Below, piece by piece: positions 39,470 to 48,991 of a stretch of 50,415 nt of DNA. This stretch comes from Acidimicrobiia bacterium. GTDB taxonomy: Bacteria > Actinomycetota > Acidimicrobiia > Acidimicrobiales > Aldehydirespiratoraceae. Every line of letters begins with the position of its first letter. Positions within the stretch are counted from its first letter, which is position 1. Under the pieces are notes generated by a model. It did no database searches, was not told where the DNA came from, and saw only the letters and a program-made list of their open reading frames with translations. The DNA lies in the NCBI GenBank assembly GCA_024421095.1, contig JAHQYM010000009.1, forward strand, positions 1 through 50,415, in the 5' to 3' direction. Made by a program: the position numbers and the translations under genes.

Positions 39470-40186
39470 ATGACCGAACAACTCAGAAAAAGTTATCACG
39501 ATGAACTTGAGACCATTCGCGAGATGATCGTGAGGATGGCTGGGCTTGTTGGCGAGACGATCCCGCGTGGCACCGAAGCGTTTTTGGCGGGCGATCTAGC
39601 TACCGCGCAACGCATTATCGAAGATGATGATGCGATTGATGCGATGTCTGTCGATCTTGAAGAACGCTGCTATCAGGTGTTGGCTTTACAGCAACCGATG
39701 GCTTCAGATTTGCGGTCTATAACCACGGCGCTTTGGATGAATGCGGAGATTGAACGCTCGGGTGATTTGATGGCCAACATTGCTCAAGCCACCCGGCGCG
39801 TTTATGGCAGTTCTTTTGGCCCGCAGATTCGTGGGTTGATTGCTCAGATGGGTGAAGAGGCAGCCCGCTTGTTTCGCTTGGCGATTGATAGTTACGCCGA
39901 AGGCAACAGTGGCTTGGCAGTTGCGCTTGATGACATTGACGACCGTCTAGATGAACTGCATCTTGATGCGATTGCTGCGATTTTCGAGAGTAACCGTGAG
40001 CAAGCTTTCGATTTGCAGGTGGGTGTGCAACTTGCGCTAGTTTGCCGTTTTTATGAGAGGGTCGGCGATCATGCGGTGAATATGGGTGAGCGGGTGCGTT
40101 ACATGGTTGACGGCTGGCTGCCTGAGCATTCGGGTGCTTTGCGTGCTAGGGCTCGGGCTAACGAACCGCCAACAGGTGACCTGTGA
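39470..40186 (+). CDS. phoU: Phosphate uptake regulator PhoU
   Basis: Two PhoU helical repeats; 'RCYQVLALQQPMASDLRSITTALWMNAEIERSGDLMANIA'. Confidence 0.94.
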   Translation: MTEQLRKSYHDELETIREMIVRMAGLVGETIPRGTEAFLAGDLATAQRIIEDDDAIDAMSVDLEERCYQVLALQQPMASDLRSITTALWMNAEIERSGDLMANIAQATRRVYGSSFGPQIRGLIAQMGEEAARLFRLAIDSYAEGNSGLAVALDDIDDRLDELHLDAIAAIFESNREQAFDLQVGVQLALVCRFYERVGDHAVNMGERVRYMVDGWLPEHSGALRARARANEPPTGDL

Positions 40187-40206
40187 GCGGTTAGGAACGT
40201 ATTGAT

Positions 40207-41439
40207 ATGACAGTGTTGGGAGCGGTCTTGTTGCTTGTTTTGCTCTTGATGCTGGTCGCTTTGCTCTTCGGTTTGGGGCAACGTCGGCGCGTTAACCAAC
40301 GCCTCGACCGGCTAGCTAATCGCTTATCGGGCGTTGTGACAACGGCTTCAAAATCGCCTTTCGTGGCGCTCGAGCGTCTTGAACAGGTGATTGAGGAACG
40401 TGAACTGCGTCAACAATCTCGTGAGGGCGAGTCACGTTATGAGGCTGCGCTCGAAACGCTTGATGCTGGAGTTGTAGTTGTTGACGAAAACAAAGAAGTT
40501 ACGTTTGCGAATTCGGCTGCTGCTTGGTATCGAGATGGTCGCCATAGTGAAGCTGTGGTTGCCCAGAAACTCGATGATTTGCTTGAATCGGCAATGCAAG
40601 GGGAGCAATTCTCAGAGACGGTGACCTTGTTTGGGCCACCTAAACGCATTTTGTTTATCCTAGCCAACCCGATTGTTGTTGATAGCAGTTTTACAGGTGC
40701 TATTGCGGTAATCCATGATATAACAGAACTCGAACAAAGCAACGCAATCCGCCGGGATTTCGTCACCAATATTAGCCACGAACTGCGCACTCCGATAGGA
40801 GCGGTTTCGTTGCTCGCTGAAACGTTGATTGATGAGCAGGAACCAGACGTGATCAAGTCGCTTGGTAGCCGTTTGTTCGTCGAGGCTGAACGCTTATCAA
40901 TGACTGTCACTGACCTACTTGAACTCAGCGAAATTGAGCACAGCAACGATAGCGAGTTTGAACCTATCTCACTTCCTACGGTGATCGCCAATGCGCACGA
41001 TCGGGTTCGTGCGGCTGCCGCACAAAAAGGTGTGACAATAGAAATTGCCAGTCACAATAAAAACTATTCAGTTAGAGGGGATCGTCGCCAACTCACGTCA
41101 GCCATATTCAATTTGCTTGACAATGCTATAAAGTTCTCTTCCCCAGACGGCGGTGCGGTTACGGTTGGTGTGCAGGACGTGTTCGGTCGAGCCGTGATGA
41201 AGATTACCGACGATGGCATCGGCATCCCACGCCAAGACCTTGACCGCGTGTTTGAACGTTTTTACCGTGTTGATCGAGATCGCAACCGAAGTAGTGGGGG
41301 GACGGGGCTTGGCCTATCCCTCGTACGTCATATCGTCACCAATCATCAAGGTCATATAGCCGTCGATTCAATTGAAGGTGAGGGCACTACTTTCACTATC
41401 GAATTGCCGCTTGTATCAACAGCGAATAATTACCCATGA
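40207..41439 (+). CDS. Sensor histidine kinase, SenX3/PhoR-like
   Basis: H-box 'FVTNISHELRTPIGAVSLLAETL'; 'LTSAIFNLLDNAIKFS'; 'GGTGLGLSLVRHIV'; PAS-like region. Confidence 0.92.
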   Translation: MTVLGAVLLLVLLLMLVALLFGLGQRRRVNQRLDRLANRLSGVVTTASKSPFVALERLEQVIEERELRQQSREGESRYEAALETLDAGVVVVDENKEVTFANSAAAWYRDGRHSEAVVAQKLDDLLESAMQGEQFSETVTLFGPPKRILFILANPIVVDSSFTGAIAVIHDITELEQSNAIRRDFVTNISHELRTPIGAVSLLAETLIDEQEPDVIKSLGSRLFVEAERLSMTVTDLLELSEIEHSNDSEFEPISLPTVIANAHDRVRAAAAQKGVTIEIASHNKNYSVRGDRRQLTSAIFNLLDNAIKFSSPDGGAVTVGVQDVFGRAVMKITDDGIGIPRQDLDRVFERFYRVDRDRNRSSGGTGLGLSLVRHIVTNHQGHIAVDSIEGEGTTFTIELPLVSTANNYP

Positions 41440-42143
41440 GCGGCACTATGTCACATATTTTGGTGGTGGAAGATGAACTATCGTTCGTGGAAGCACTGCG
41501 TGTTGGCCTCAAAAGGGAAGGCTTTTTTGTTGAGGTTGCGTTAGACGGCACTGAAGCATTGCAGCGCTTCAAACGCCGACAGCCGGATTTGGTGCTGCTT
41601 GATGTGATGCTTCCAAGCATCTCAGGGATTGATGTGTGTCGCGAGATTCGCGCCATGTCAACTGTCCCGATCATCATGGTGACCGCCAAAAGCGAGGAGA
41701 TCGACACTGTCGTCGGCCTTGAAGTAGGTGCTGACGATTACGTCGCGAAACCCTACCGTTTGCGTGAACTCGTGGCGCGCATTCGCGCCCTGTTGCGCCG
41801 CGCCGAGATGACCAACCAGCCGGCAGGCACAACTCCAGAGGATGCGGTTCTGCAAGTCGGTGGGTTTCGTCTTGATCGTGGCCGCCATGAAGTAAGTGTG
41901 GATGGCAAAGCGGTTGAGGTTCCACTGAAAGAGTTTGAAATTCTGGCTTTGCTCATGCAAACCCCCGACAAGGTGGTGACACGCCAAAGATTTATGAGCA
42001 GGGTTTGGGGCAGCGATTATGTGGGCGACACCAAGACCTTGGATGTGCATATCAAGCGCCTGCGGCGCAAAATCGAACCCGACCCGTTACGCCCGGAGCG
42101 GATTGTGACCGTTCGTGGCGTGGGCTACAAGCTGACGCGCTGA
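41436..42143 (+). CDS. OmpR/PhoB-family response regulator, RegX3/PhoP-like
   Basis: 'PDLVLLDVMLPSISGIDVCREIR'; C-terminal winged helix 'TKTLDVHIKRLRRKIEPDP..IVTVRGVGYKL'. Confidence 0.94.
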   Translation: MSGTMSHILVVEDELSFVEALRVGLKREGFFVEVALDGTEALQRFKRRQPDLVLLDVMLPSISGIDVCREIRAMSTVPIIMVTAKSEEIDTVVGLEVGADDYVAKPYRLRELVARIRALLRRAEMTNQPAGTTPEDAVLQVGGFRLDRGRHEVSVDGKAVEVPLKEFEILALLMQTPDKVVTRQRFMSRVWGSDYVGDTKTLDVHIKRLRRKIEPDPLRPERIVTVRGVGYKLTR

Positions 42144-42185
42144 AACCACCGACTTTCTCAGCCGCATCATGGGTACAGTGCAGTG

Positions 42186-44474
42186 ATGTCTGAAACTTCA
42201 CCTTCGCTAGCGGGGCTCAATCCCGCTCAATTCGATGCCGTGTGCCATAGCGGCGGGCCTTTGTTGGTAGTGGCTGGTGCCGGCTCGGGGAAAACCCGGG
42301 TGCTCACCCACCGCATTGCTCACTTGCTTGACGAGGGAATGTCTCCCTTTGAAATCCTCGCCATCACCTTCACCAACAAGGCCGCGAAAGAAATGCAAGA
42401 GCGTGTCGCCCATTTGGTGGGCCCGACAGCCAAACGGATGTGGGTATCCACATTTCATTCGGCGTGCGTGCGAATACTCCGCCAAGACGCTCACCACCTG
42501 GGTTTTCCGTCTAATTTTTCGATTTATGACCAAGCAGATGCACGGCGCCTTACTGGTTATGTGATCCGAGACCTTGGACTTGACCAGAAAATGGTCAATC
42601 CTCGTCGTATCCATGGCATTATCTCAAGCGTCAAGAACGACATTAGTTCGGAGAGTACTTATCGCGCATCAGCTGAAGAGTTATTCAAGAGAGCGGAAGA
42701 TTTATTCAAGCGTCGTGTTCCCGTCGATTATTCCAATAGGCGCGCGGACGACATTTATAACATTTATAAGGAGTATCAAACCCGACTGGAAGTTTCCAAT
42801 GCCATGGATTTTGATGACCTGTTGATGCGTGCTGTCGAGGTGCTCAACACCGAAGAATCGGTACGCGAATATTGGCAGAATCGATTCGCGCATGTGCTAG
42901 TCGATGAGTATCAAGACACCAATTCGGTGCAGAATGAACTTGTTTTGATCCTCGCTCAGCATCACCGAGAGGTGACGGTCGTGGGTGATGGCGACCAATC
43001 AATTTATGCTTTTAGGGGAGCTGATCTAAGCAATATCTTAGAATTTGAAAGGGCTTTCCCTGATGCTACCACAATTGTGCTTGATCAAAACTACCGTTCC
43101 ACGCAAACCATACTCACAGCCGCTAACGCGGTCATTGCCAACAATATGGGACGAGTGCCAAAAGACTTGTGGACAGACAGGGACGATGGCGACAAGATCG
43201 TGCGTTACCACGCCACAGATGAACATGACGAAGCACGTTACGTAACCCATGAACTAACCCGCTTGAGACGTTCTGAGGGACTGAATTGGGATCAAATGGC
43301 ATTGTTTTATCGCACCAATAGCCAGTCACGAGTGCTTGAGGAAAATCTTGTGAGGTTCGGTATTCCGTATCAGGTGGTGGGCGGTGCTCGCTTTTATGAC
43401 CGCCGTGAGATTAAGGACGCGGCGGCTTATCTTCGAGCCATTGTTAACCCCGCCGACGAGGTCAGCATCAAACGAGTCTTGAATGTGCCGAAACGTGGTG
43501 TTGGGGCATCTTCAGTCAACAAACTCAATGCTTGGGCGAAGGTCAATAGCCGGTCGTTTTATGAAGCCTTACAACATTATGGAGAGGCCGGTGTTACCGG
43601 TCCTGCGGCCCGAGGTATTGAGGAGTTCTTGGCGCTTGCTTCCGCGATTCGGGAGCTTGACGCTCCACCCGCAACCATTATTGAAGAAGCGCTCGAAAGG
43701 AGCGGTTATCTTGAAGAGTTGCGAGAGGAGCACTCTATTGAAGCCGAAAACCGTCTTGAGAACCTGTCGGAACTTATTGGGATGGCCCAAGAGTACGAAT
43801 CTGTTGACGAGTTTCTAGAGCAAATCAGTTTGGTAACCGATACCGACGCGATGGACGACAACGAATCTCTAGTCACGCTAATGACGCTTCATGCAGCAAA
43901 AGGCTTAGAGTTCCCCGTGGTCTTTCTGACTGGGATGGAGGATGGACTTTTGCCCCATATCCGCACCTTGGGCGAGCCCCGAGAACTCGAAGAGGAACGG
44001 CGTTTGGCTTATGTTGGGGTGACGAGGGCGATGCGGAAACTTTATTTGACTTTCGCTGGTTGCCGTATGCTCAACGGTGCCACGCAATACAACCCGCCAA
44101 GTAGGTTTGTTGAGGAAATTGTTAATCAAATACCAAGAGAATTGATCGTCGATGTTGACGCTGAGGACGGGCCACGCCGCTCTCGCTCAAATGGCAGGTC
44201 TCGGGTTGATGGCACTCACAAACGGACCTTTCGCCGAGATCGCGCGTCCCGTATGGATTTGTCTCGCTTCGCCGACCGGGGTCCGATCCCGCCGACCGTA
44301 TTTGGCCCGCGGTTGGCGTTGAAGGTTGGTGATGGTGTGCGTCACAAGAAATGGGGCGACGGTGTGGTGGTAGACATGGGTGGAAGCCGTGAAGATCCTG
44401 AGGCGACCGTCAACTTTGCTGAGGTTGGGCAAAAGGTGCTGTTGGTGTCGTTAGCGCCGTTAGAAAAACTCTAA
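42186..44474 (+). CDS. pcrA: ATP-dependent DNA helicase PcrA/UvrD
   Basis: 'VAGAGSGKTRVLTHRIAHL', 'VDEYQDTNSVQNELV', 'GDGDQSIYAFRGAD', 'LMTLHAAKGLEFPVVFLTGMEDGLLPH'. Confidence 0.94.
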   Translation: MSETSPSLAGLNPAQFDAVCHSGGPLLVVAGAGSGKTRVLTHRIAHLLDEGMSPFEILAITFTNKAAKEMQERVAHLVGPTAKRMWVSTFHSACVRILRQDAHHLGFPSNFSIYDQADARRLTGYVIRDLGLDQKMVNPRRIHGIISSVKNDISSESTYRASAEELFKRAEDLFKRRVPVDYSNRRADDIYNIYKEYQTRLEVSNAMDFDDLLMRAVEVLNTEESVREYWQNRFAHVLVDEYQDTNSVQNELVLILAQHHREVTVVGDGDQSIYAFRGADLSNILEFERAFPDATTIVLDQNYRSTQTILTAANAVIANNMGRVPKDLWTDRDDGDKIVRYHATDEHDEARYVTHELTRLRRSEGLNWDQMALFYRTNSQSRVLEENLVRFGIPYQVVGGARFYDRREIKDAAAYLRAIVNPADEVSIKRVLNVPKRGVGASSVNKLNAWAKVNSRSFYEALQHYGEAGVTGPAARGIEEFLALASAIRELDAPPATIIEEALERSGYLEELREEHSIEAENRLENLSELIGMAQEYESVDEFLEQISLVTDTDAMDDNESLVTLMTLHAAKGLEFPVVFLTGMEDGLLPHIRTLGEPRELEEERRLAYVGVTRAMRKLYLTFAGCRMLNGATQYNPPSRFVEEIVNQIPRELIVDVDAEDGPRRSRSNGRSRVDGTHKRTFRRDRASRMDLSRFADRGPIPPTVFGPRLALKVGDGVRHKKWGDGVVVDMGGSREDPEATVNFAEVGQKVLLVSLAPLEKL

Positions 44475-44980
44475 CCAACGCTACTCGGCTGCACCGTCTG
44501 GTAGAGCAGAAGATGCACATTATTGCCGCGAACCTCAACCCGGTATTGCCGCAACCCCGTCCCTAGCGAATCCACCGTTGCGGGTTCGCAGGTGATGTCG
44601 CTGTTGGGCACACTTGTCAAATAAAACGCGGCCGTTTCGTTGTCCCATTCAAAGTAGCACTCTCTCGGGTCTTGGGCCCGCCGGGCCGCAAAGGCAAGCC
44701 ATCCTTGCGTAGGGTCGTCGCCTTGATGGGTGAGGTAAATGTCGCGCTGCCCGCCACTGAGTAGGTCGGGGTACAAGATGGGCCCCGCTTCACTGATAGC
44801 ATTTGCTTGGCTGACCGCGTTGCCGGCGTTAAAGTCTTGGTCGCCGATAACCACCGTGGTGTTGCCTCGAGACAGCAGAATCCAAAACATCAACACCAGC
44901 AAACCCGCAACAAGCACGGCAGACATTCCAATCACCAGCACATTGCGGGCGGTAACTTGCGGGCCTTGAGCAACTGGCAT
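44471..44980 (-). CDS. Hypothetical single-TM membrane protein
   Basis: 169 aa, N-terminal TM 'VLVIGMSAVLVAGLLVLMFWILL'; convergent with pcrA. Confidence 0.7.
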   Translation of the reverse strand: MPVAQGPQVTARNVLVIGMSAVLVAGLLVLMFWILLSRGNTTVVIGDQDFNAGNAVSQANAISEAGPILYPDLLSGGQRDIYLTHQGDDPTQGWLAFAARRAQDPRECYFEWDNETAAFYLTSVPNSDITCEPATVDSLGTGLRQYRVEVRGNNVHLLLYQTVQPSSVG

Positions 44981-45173
44981 ACCCCCTCAACAATACCCGC
45001 CCACCACTCCGGTTTGCGAATATTCAGATTTCGAGGGTGTGCTGGTCGCCACCGACCCCAGATTGTCGGCACGGCGCGGGTAAAAGGTGAGGGTAAAATG
45101 TCGATCCCCCCTAGTATCACTTAGTGTTACCTACGCGCTTGTTGGCGCATGGTCGTGCGATTTTGGAGGTTCA

Positions 45174-46313
45174 GTGGATCTTTTCGAGCATCAAGGGAAG
45201 GAGTTTTTTACTAGCTACGGAATCCCGGTGTCGGCTGGCGAGGTCGCCTTCACGGCAGAAGAGGCGCTTGAAGCAGCGAGCAGGATAGGCACTCCAGTAA
45301 TGGTGAAGGCTCAGGTTCACACTGGAGGGCGAGGCAAAGCGGGCGGCATCAAGTTCGCCGCAAACCAAGCTGAGGTGCATCTGCACGCAAGCAATATTTT
45401 GGGGCTGGACATTTCTGGCCATGTGGTGGAGCGGCTCTGGATTGAGAAAGCTGCCGAGATCGCCGAAGAATACTATGCGAGTTTCACACTCGACCGTTCC
45501 GCCAAGAAGCATCTAGGTATGCTCTCTGCGCAGGGTGGTGTGGAGATCGAAACCGTGGCCGCCACCAACCCAACTGCAATCGCAAGGATCTGGGTCGACC
45601 CGTTGGACGGGCTTCGCGAAGCGGAATGCAGAAAGTGGGTGACCGCGGCGAACATACCGGCCGCAGCCGCTGAGGGGACGGTCGCTTTGCTGCGGAAGCT
45701 CTACCGCGCCTATACCGAAGGTGATGCCGACCTGGTGGAGGTGAACCCGTTGGTGCTGACGAAAAGCGGTCTGGTGCAGGTGCTTGATGCCAAAGTGACT
45801 CTTGATGCCAACAGCGAGTTCCGTCACCCGCAGTATCGTCAATATGATGCCACTCAACCTCGTGATGAGCGTGAGCAAACCGCGCATGCTAAGGGTTTGC
45901 AATATGTGGGTCTTGATGGTTCGGTCGGTGTGATTGCCAACGGTGCGGGATTGGCGATGAGCACTGTGGATGTGGTGAATCAGGTGGGCGGCTCGCCGGC
46001 CAATTTCCTAGACATTGGCGGTGGGGCGAACGCCGAGGTGATGGCCACAGCTTTGCAGGTCATCAATAATGATCCAGCCGTGAAAGCTATTTTTATCAAC
46101 ATTTTCGGGGGGATCACTCGTGGTGAGGAGATAGCTAACGGCATTGTTGAGGCGGTGGGTCGGGTGCAGATTGATTCCCCGATTGTGGTTCGATTAGACG
46201 GCACCAACGCGGCACAGGGCCGGGCGATTTTGGAACCGCATCTGAGCGAAGCGTTACTGATGCAACCAACGATGCTTGACGCGGCTCGGCGTGTGGTTGA
46301 GTTGGCAAGCTGA
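45174..46313 (+). CDS. sucC: Succinyl-CoA synthetase beta subunit
   Basis: GTG at 45174 after TTTTGGAGG; 'MDLFEHQGKEFFTSYGIPV', 'KAQVHTGGRGKAGGIK', 'NIFGGITRGEEIANGI'. Confidence 0.96.
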   Translation: MDLFEHQGKEFFTSYGIPVSAGEVAFTAEEALEAASRIGTPVMVKAQVHTGGRGKAGGIKFAANQAEVHLHASNILGLDISGHVVERLWIEKAAEIAEEYYASFTLDRSAKKHLGMLSAQGGVEIETVAATNPTAIARIWVDPLDGLREAECRKWVTAANIPAAAAEGTVALLRKLYRAYTEGDADLVEVNPLVLTKSGLVQVLDAKVTLDANSEFRHPQYRQYDATQPRDEREQTAHAKGLQYVGLDGSVGVIANGAGLAMSTVDVVNQVGGSPANFLDIGGGANAEVMATALQVINNDPAVKAIFINIFGGITRGEEIANGIVEAVGRVQIDSPIVVRLDGTNAAQGRAILEPHLSEALLMQPTMLDAARRVVELAS

Positions 46314-46325
46314 AAGGCAGTAGCG

Positions 46326-47210
46326 ATGAGCATTTTCGTTGATGAACAAACGAGAGTCCTTTATCAGGGTCTAACCGGGTCGCAAGGCCGTTACTACGGT
46401 TTGCTCAACCGTGATTACGGCACGCAAGTTGTGGCGGGCACGAACCCCAAAAAGGCCGGTAGTAATGTTGACGGCGTGCCGATTTTTGCCGATGCGGCAG
46501 CGGCAGTTGAAGCCACGGGTGCCGATGCGAGTTGTATTTTTGTTCCCGCCCCAGCGGTGCGAGATGCGGTTATGGAGGCTGCGCAGGGTGGAGTCAAATT
46601 CATTGTGGCGATCACCGAGGGTGTGCCAGCCCATGATGAGTTGTATCTCTTTAATGCACTAAAACGCCACTATCCTGATGTTCTGCTGCTTGGCCCCAAC
46701 TGTCCAGGCGTGATCAGCCCCGGAAAATGCAACATTGGCATTACCGCGGGACATATCGCTAAAGCGGGTGGCCCGGTGGGGATTGTCAGCCGGTCAGGCA
46801 CTTTGACTTATCAGGCGCTTTATGAACTAAAAACGAAAGATATTGGGGTGACAACTTGCGTGGGTATCGGCGGAGATCCAGTTCCTGGTACTTCGTTTAT
46901 TGATTGTTTGCGTGCTTTTGAAAACGATCCTGAGACCGAGGCGGTGATGTTGATTGGTGAGATTGGTGGTTCGGCTGAGGAGCAGGCCGCCGAGTTCATC
47001 AAGTCGCACATGAGCAAACCAGTGGCTGGCTATATTGCTGGGGTGACTGCCCCGCCCGGCAAGAAGATGGGTCATGCGGGCGCGATTGTTTCGGGTGGTC
47101 GAGGTACGGCTGCGGCCAAGATTGAGGCGTTGCGTGACGCTGGCGTTCAGGTGGGGTTGAACCCAACGGAAGCGGGTGAACACATGGCCAGCATCGTGGC
47201 CGACTTGTGA
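46326..47210 (+). CDS. sucD: Succinyl-CoA synthetase alpha subunit
   Basis: 'YQGLTGSQGRYYGLLNRDYGTQVVAGTNPKKAG', 'GPNCPGVISPGKCNIGI', 'GKKMGHAGAIVSGGRGTAAAKIEAL'. Confidence 0.96.
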   Translation: MSIFVDEQTRVLYQGLTGSQGRYYGLLNRDYGTQVVAGTNPKKAGSNVDGVPIFADAAAAVEATGADASCIFVPAPAVRDAVMEAAQGGVKFIVAITEGVPAHDELYLFNALKRHYPDVLLLGPNCPGVISPGKCNIGITAGHIAKAGGPVGIVSRSGTLTYQALYELKTKDIGVTTCVGIGGDPVPGTSFIDCLRAFENDPETEAVMLIGEIGGSAEEQAAEFIKSHMSKPVAGYIAGVTAPPGKKMGHAGAIVSGGRGTAAAKIEALRDAGVQVGLNPTEAGEHMASIVADL

Positions 47211-47216
47211 TCTGCT

Positions 47217-48986
47217 ATGTCTAACCATGCCTTGAACAAGGCGGATCAACCGACTGCACTGTTGGGTCAACCGACTGCGTTGTTGTCTGTTTTTGACAAG
47301 TCGGGGATCGTGGAGTTGGCTCGTGGGTTGTCTGAGCTTGGTTGGTGTCTACTTTCGAGTGGTGGTACTGCACAGGTGCTTTCCGCAGCGGGTGTGCCGG
47401 TCACAGATGTTGCGGACTACACCGGGATTCCGATCATCTTGGGTCATCGTGTGGCCACTTTGCATCCCCGTATTCATGGTGGGATTCTCGCTGATCGAGG
47501 TGACCCTGAGCATCGCCGCGATCTTGAGACCCACAACATTGAGTGCATTGATTTGGTCGTGTGCAACCTTTACCCGTTCGCATCCGAGCCGAGTGTTGAG
47601 ATGATCGATATCGGCGGGCCGGCTTTACTGCGCGCCGCGGCCAAGAACCATGCTTACGTGGGCGTGGTGACGAATCCTGGGGATTACACGCCGATTTTGA
47701 CGGAACTTCGAGAGGCTTCTCAAGATACGGACCTGAGTCATGTGGGTTCTGGCCGTTCAGGTTTGTCGGCGGCAACTCGGCAGCGTTTAGCTCGGGCTGC
47801 GTTTGCTCATACCGCTGCTTATGATGCGGCGATTGTTGGTTGGTTTGACAGCAGCGATCCTGCACCAACACCACTTCGGCCCACGCTTCATCTGGCGCTT
47901 GAACGTGCTGAGGTGCTTCGTTATGGCGAGAACCCGCATCAAAGTGGAGCCCGCTACCGAGCGATGGGGCGGGTGAGCTTGTGGGATCGGGTTGAACAGT
48001 TGTCGGGTGCGGCGTTGAGTTATCTAAATATTGTTGATGCTGATGCGGCGTGGCGTTTGGTACAAGAATTGGGTGATTTGGATGATATCGGGGGTGGTGC
48101 CAGCGGTGGTGCCGACAGTTGTGCCAGCGGTGGTGCCGGCGGTGGTGTCGGTGGTGCCGGCGGTGGTGTCGGTGGTGCCGACAGTTGTGTCGGGGGTGGT
48201 GCCGGCGGTGGTGCCGACAGTTGCGCGGCTGTGATTGTGAAGCATGCGAACCCTTGTGGTGCCGCAATTTCGTCTAGTTTGGCGAGTGCTTATGAGCGTG
48301 CGGTTGAGTGCGATCGGCGTAGTGCGTTTGGCGGGATCGTTGCCTTGAATCAGGTGGTGGATGACGCTACGGTTGCTGCCATTGAGCATGCACCGCAAGC
48401 AGATGTGATTGTGGCACCGGGGTATGCCGCTGGCGTGGTTGATCGTTTAGTTGCGAAGCGCCGCGCTACCCGTGTGTTGCGGTTTGTAGAGCCGGAACCG
48501 CAAGATCGGCGTGGGCAAGGTGTGGGTTCGGAGCTCAGTTTGCGTCAGATCTCTGACGGTTTCTTGGTTCAGCAATCTCCGCGGTTCGATTCGCTGCCGT
48601 CGAGTTGGCAAACGGTTTCGGCGCGCCAACTGACTGCTTCTGAGTTGACTGATGCTGTTTTGGCGTGGCGGGTTTGCGCGCATGTCAAGTCGAACGCGGT
48701 GGTGTTGGCGCAAGGTGGCGTGGCTTGGGGGGTTGGCGCTGGTCAGCAGAACCGGGTTGAAGCTGCTGAGTTGGCGGCGCGCAAGGCGGCGGGCCGGGCT
48801 CGGGGTGGTGCGTGTGCGAGTGATGCGTTTTACCCGTTTGCTGACGGTATTCACATTGCTGCGGATGCGGGTGTAGGGGTTGTGGTACAACCCGGCGGGT
48901 CTGTCAATGATGCTGAAATAATTGCCACGGCAGACGAGCGTGGTCTGGCGATGTTGTTTACTAACGAGCGCCAGTTTTTTCACTGA
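47217..48986 (+). CDS. purH: Bifunctional AICAR transformylase/IMP cyclohydrolase, with Gly-rich insert
   Basis: 'ALLSVFDKSGIVELARGLSELGWCLLSSGGTAQVL', 'LRYGENPHQSGARY', 'VIVKHANPCGAA', C-terminal 'PFADGIHIAADAGVGVVVQPGGSVNDAEIIATADERGLAMLFT'. Confidence 0.96.
   Translation: MSNHALNKADQPTALLGQPTALLSVFDKSGIVELARGLSELGWCLLSSGGTAQVLSAAGVPVTDVADYTGIPIILGHRVATLHPRIHGGILADRGDPEHRRDLETHNIECIDLVVCNLYPFASEPSVEMIDIGGPALLRAAAKNHAYVGVVTNPGDYTPILTELREASQDTDLSHVGSGRSGLSAATRQRLARAAFAHTAAYDAAIVGWFDSSDPAPTPLRPTLHLALERAEVLRYGENPHQSGARYRAMGRVSLWDRVEQLSGAALSYLNIVDADAAWRLVQELGDLDDIGGGASGGADSCASGGAGGGVGGAGGGVGGADSCVGGGAGGGADSCAAVIVKHANPCGAAISSSLASAYERAVECDRRSAFGGIVALNQVVDDATVAAIEHAPQADVIVAPGYAAGVVDRLVAKRRATRVLRFVEPEPQDRRGQGVGSELSLRQISDGFLVQQSPRFDSLPSSWQTVSARQLTASELTDAVLAWRVCAHVKSNAVVLAQGGVAWGVGAGQQNRVEAAELAARKAAGRARGGACASDAFYPFADGIHIAADAGVGVVVQPGGSVNDAEIIATADERGLAMLFTNERQFFH
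48090..48224 (+). repeat. In-frame Gly-rich minisatellite inside purH (45 aa; GGAGGGV / GGADSC units)
   Basis: GGGASGGADSCASGGAGGGVGGAGGGVGGADSCVGGGAGGGADSC; 21-bp unit ggtgccggcggtggtgtcggt repeated; three ADSC copies. Confidence 0.92.
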
Positions 48987-48991
48987 GTTTG

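Noticed and set aside
47434-48398. Minus-strand ORFs rich in HHRRHH and TTAGTTD repeats over purH
   Set aside because: Complement of the Gly-rich purH minisatellite.
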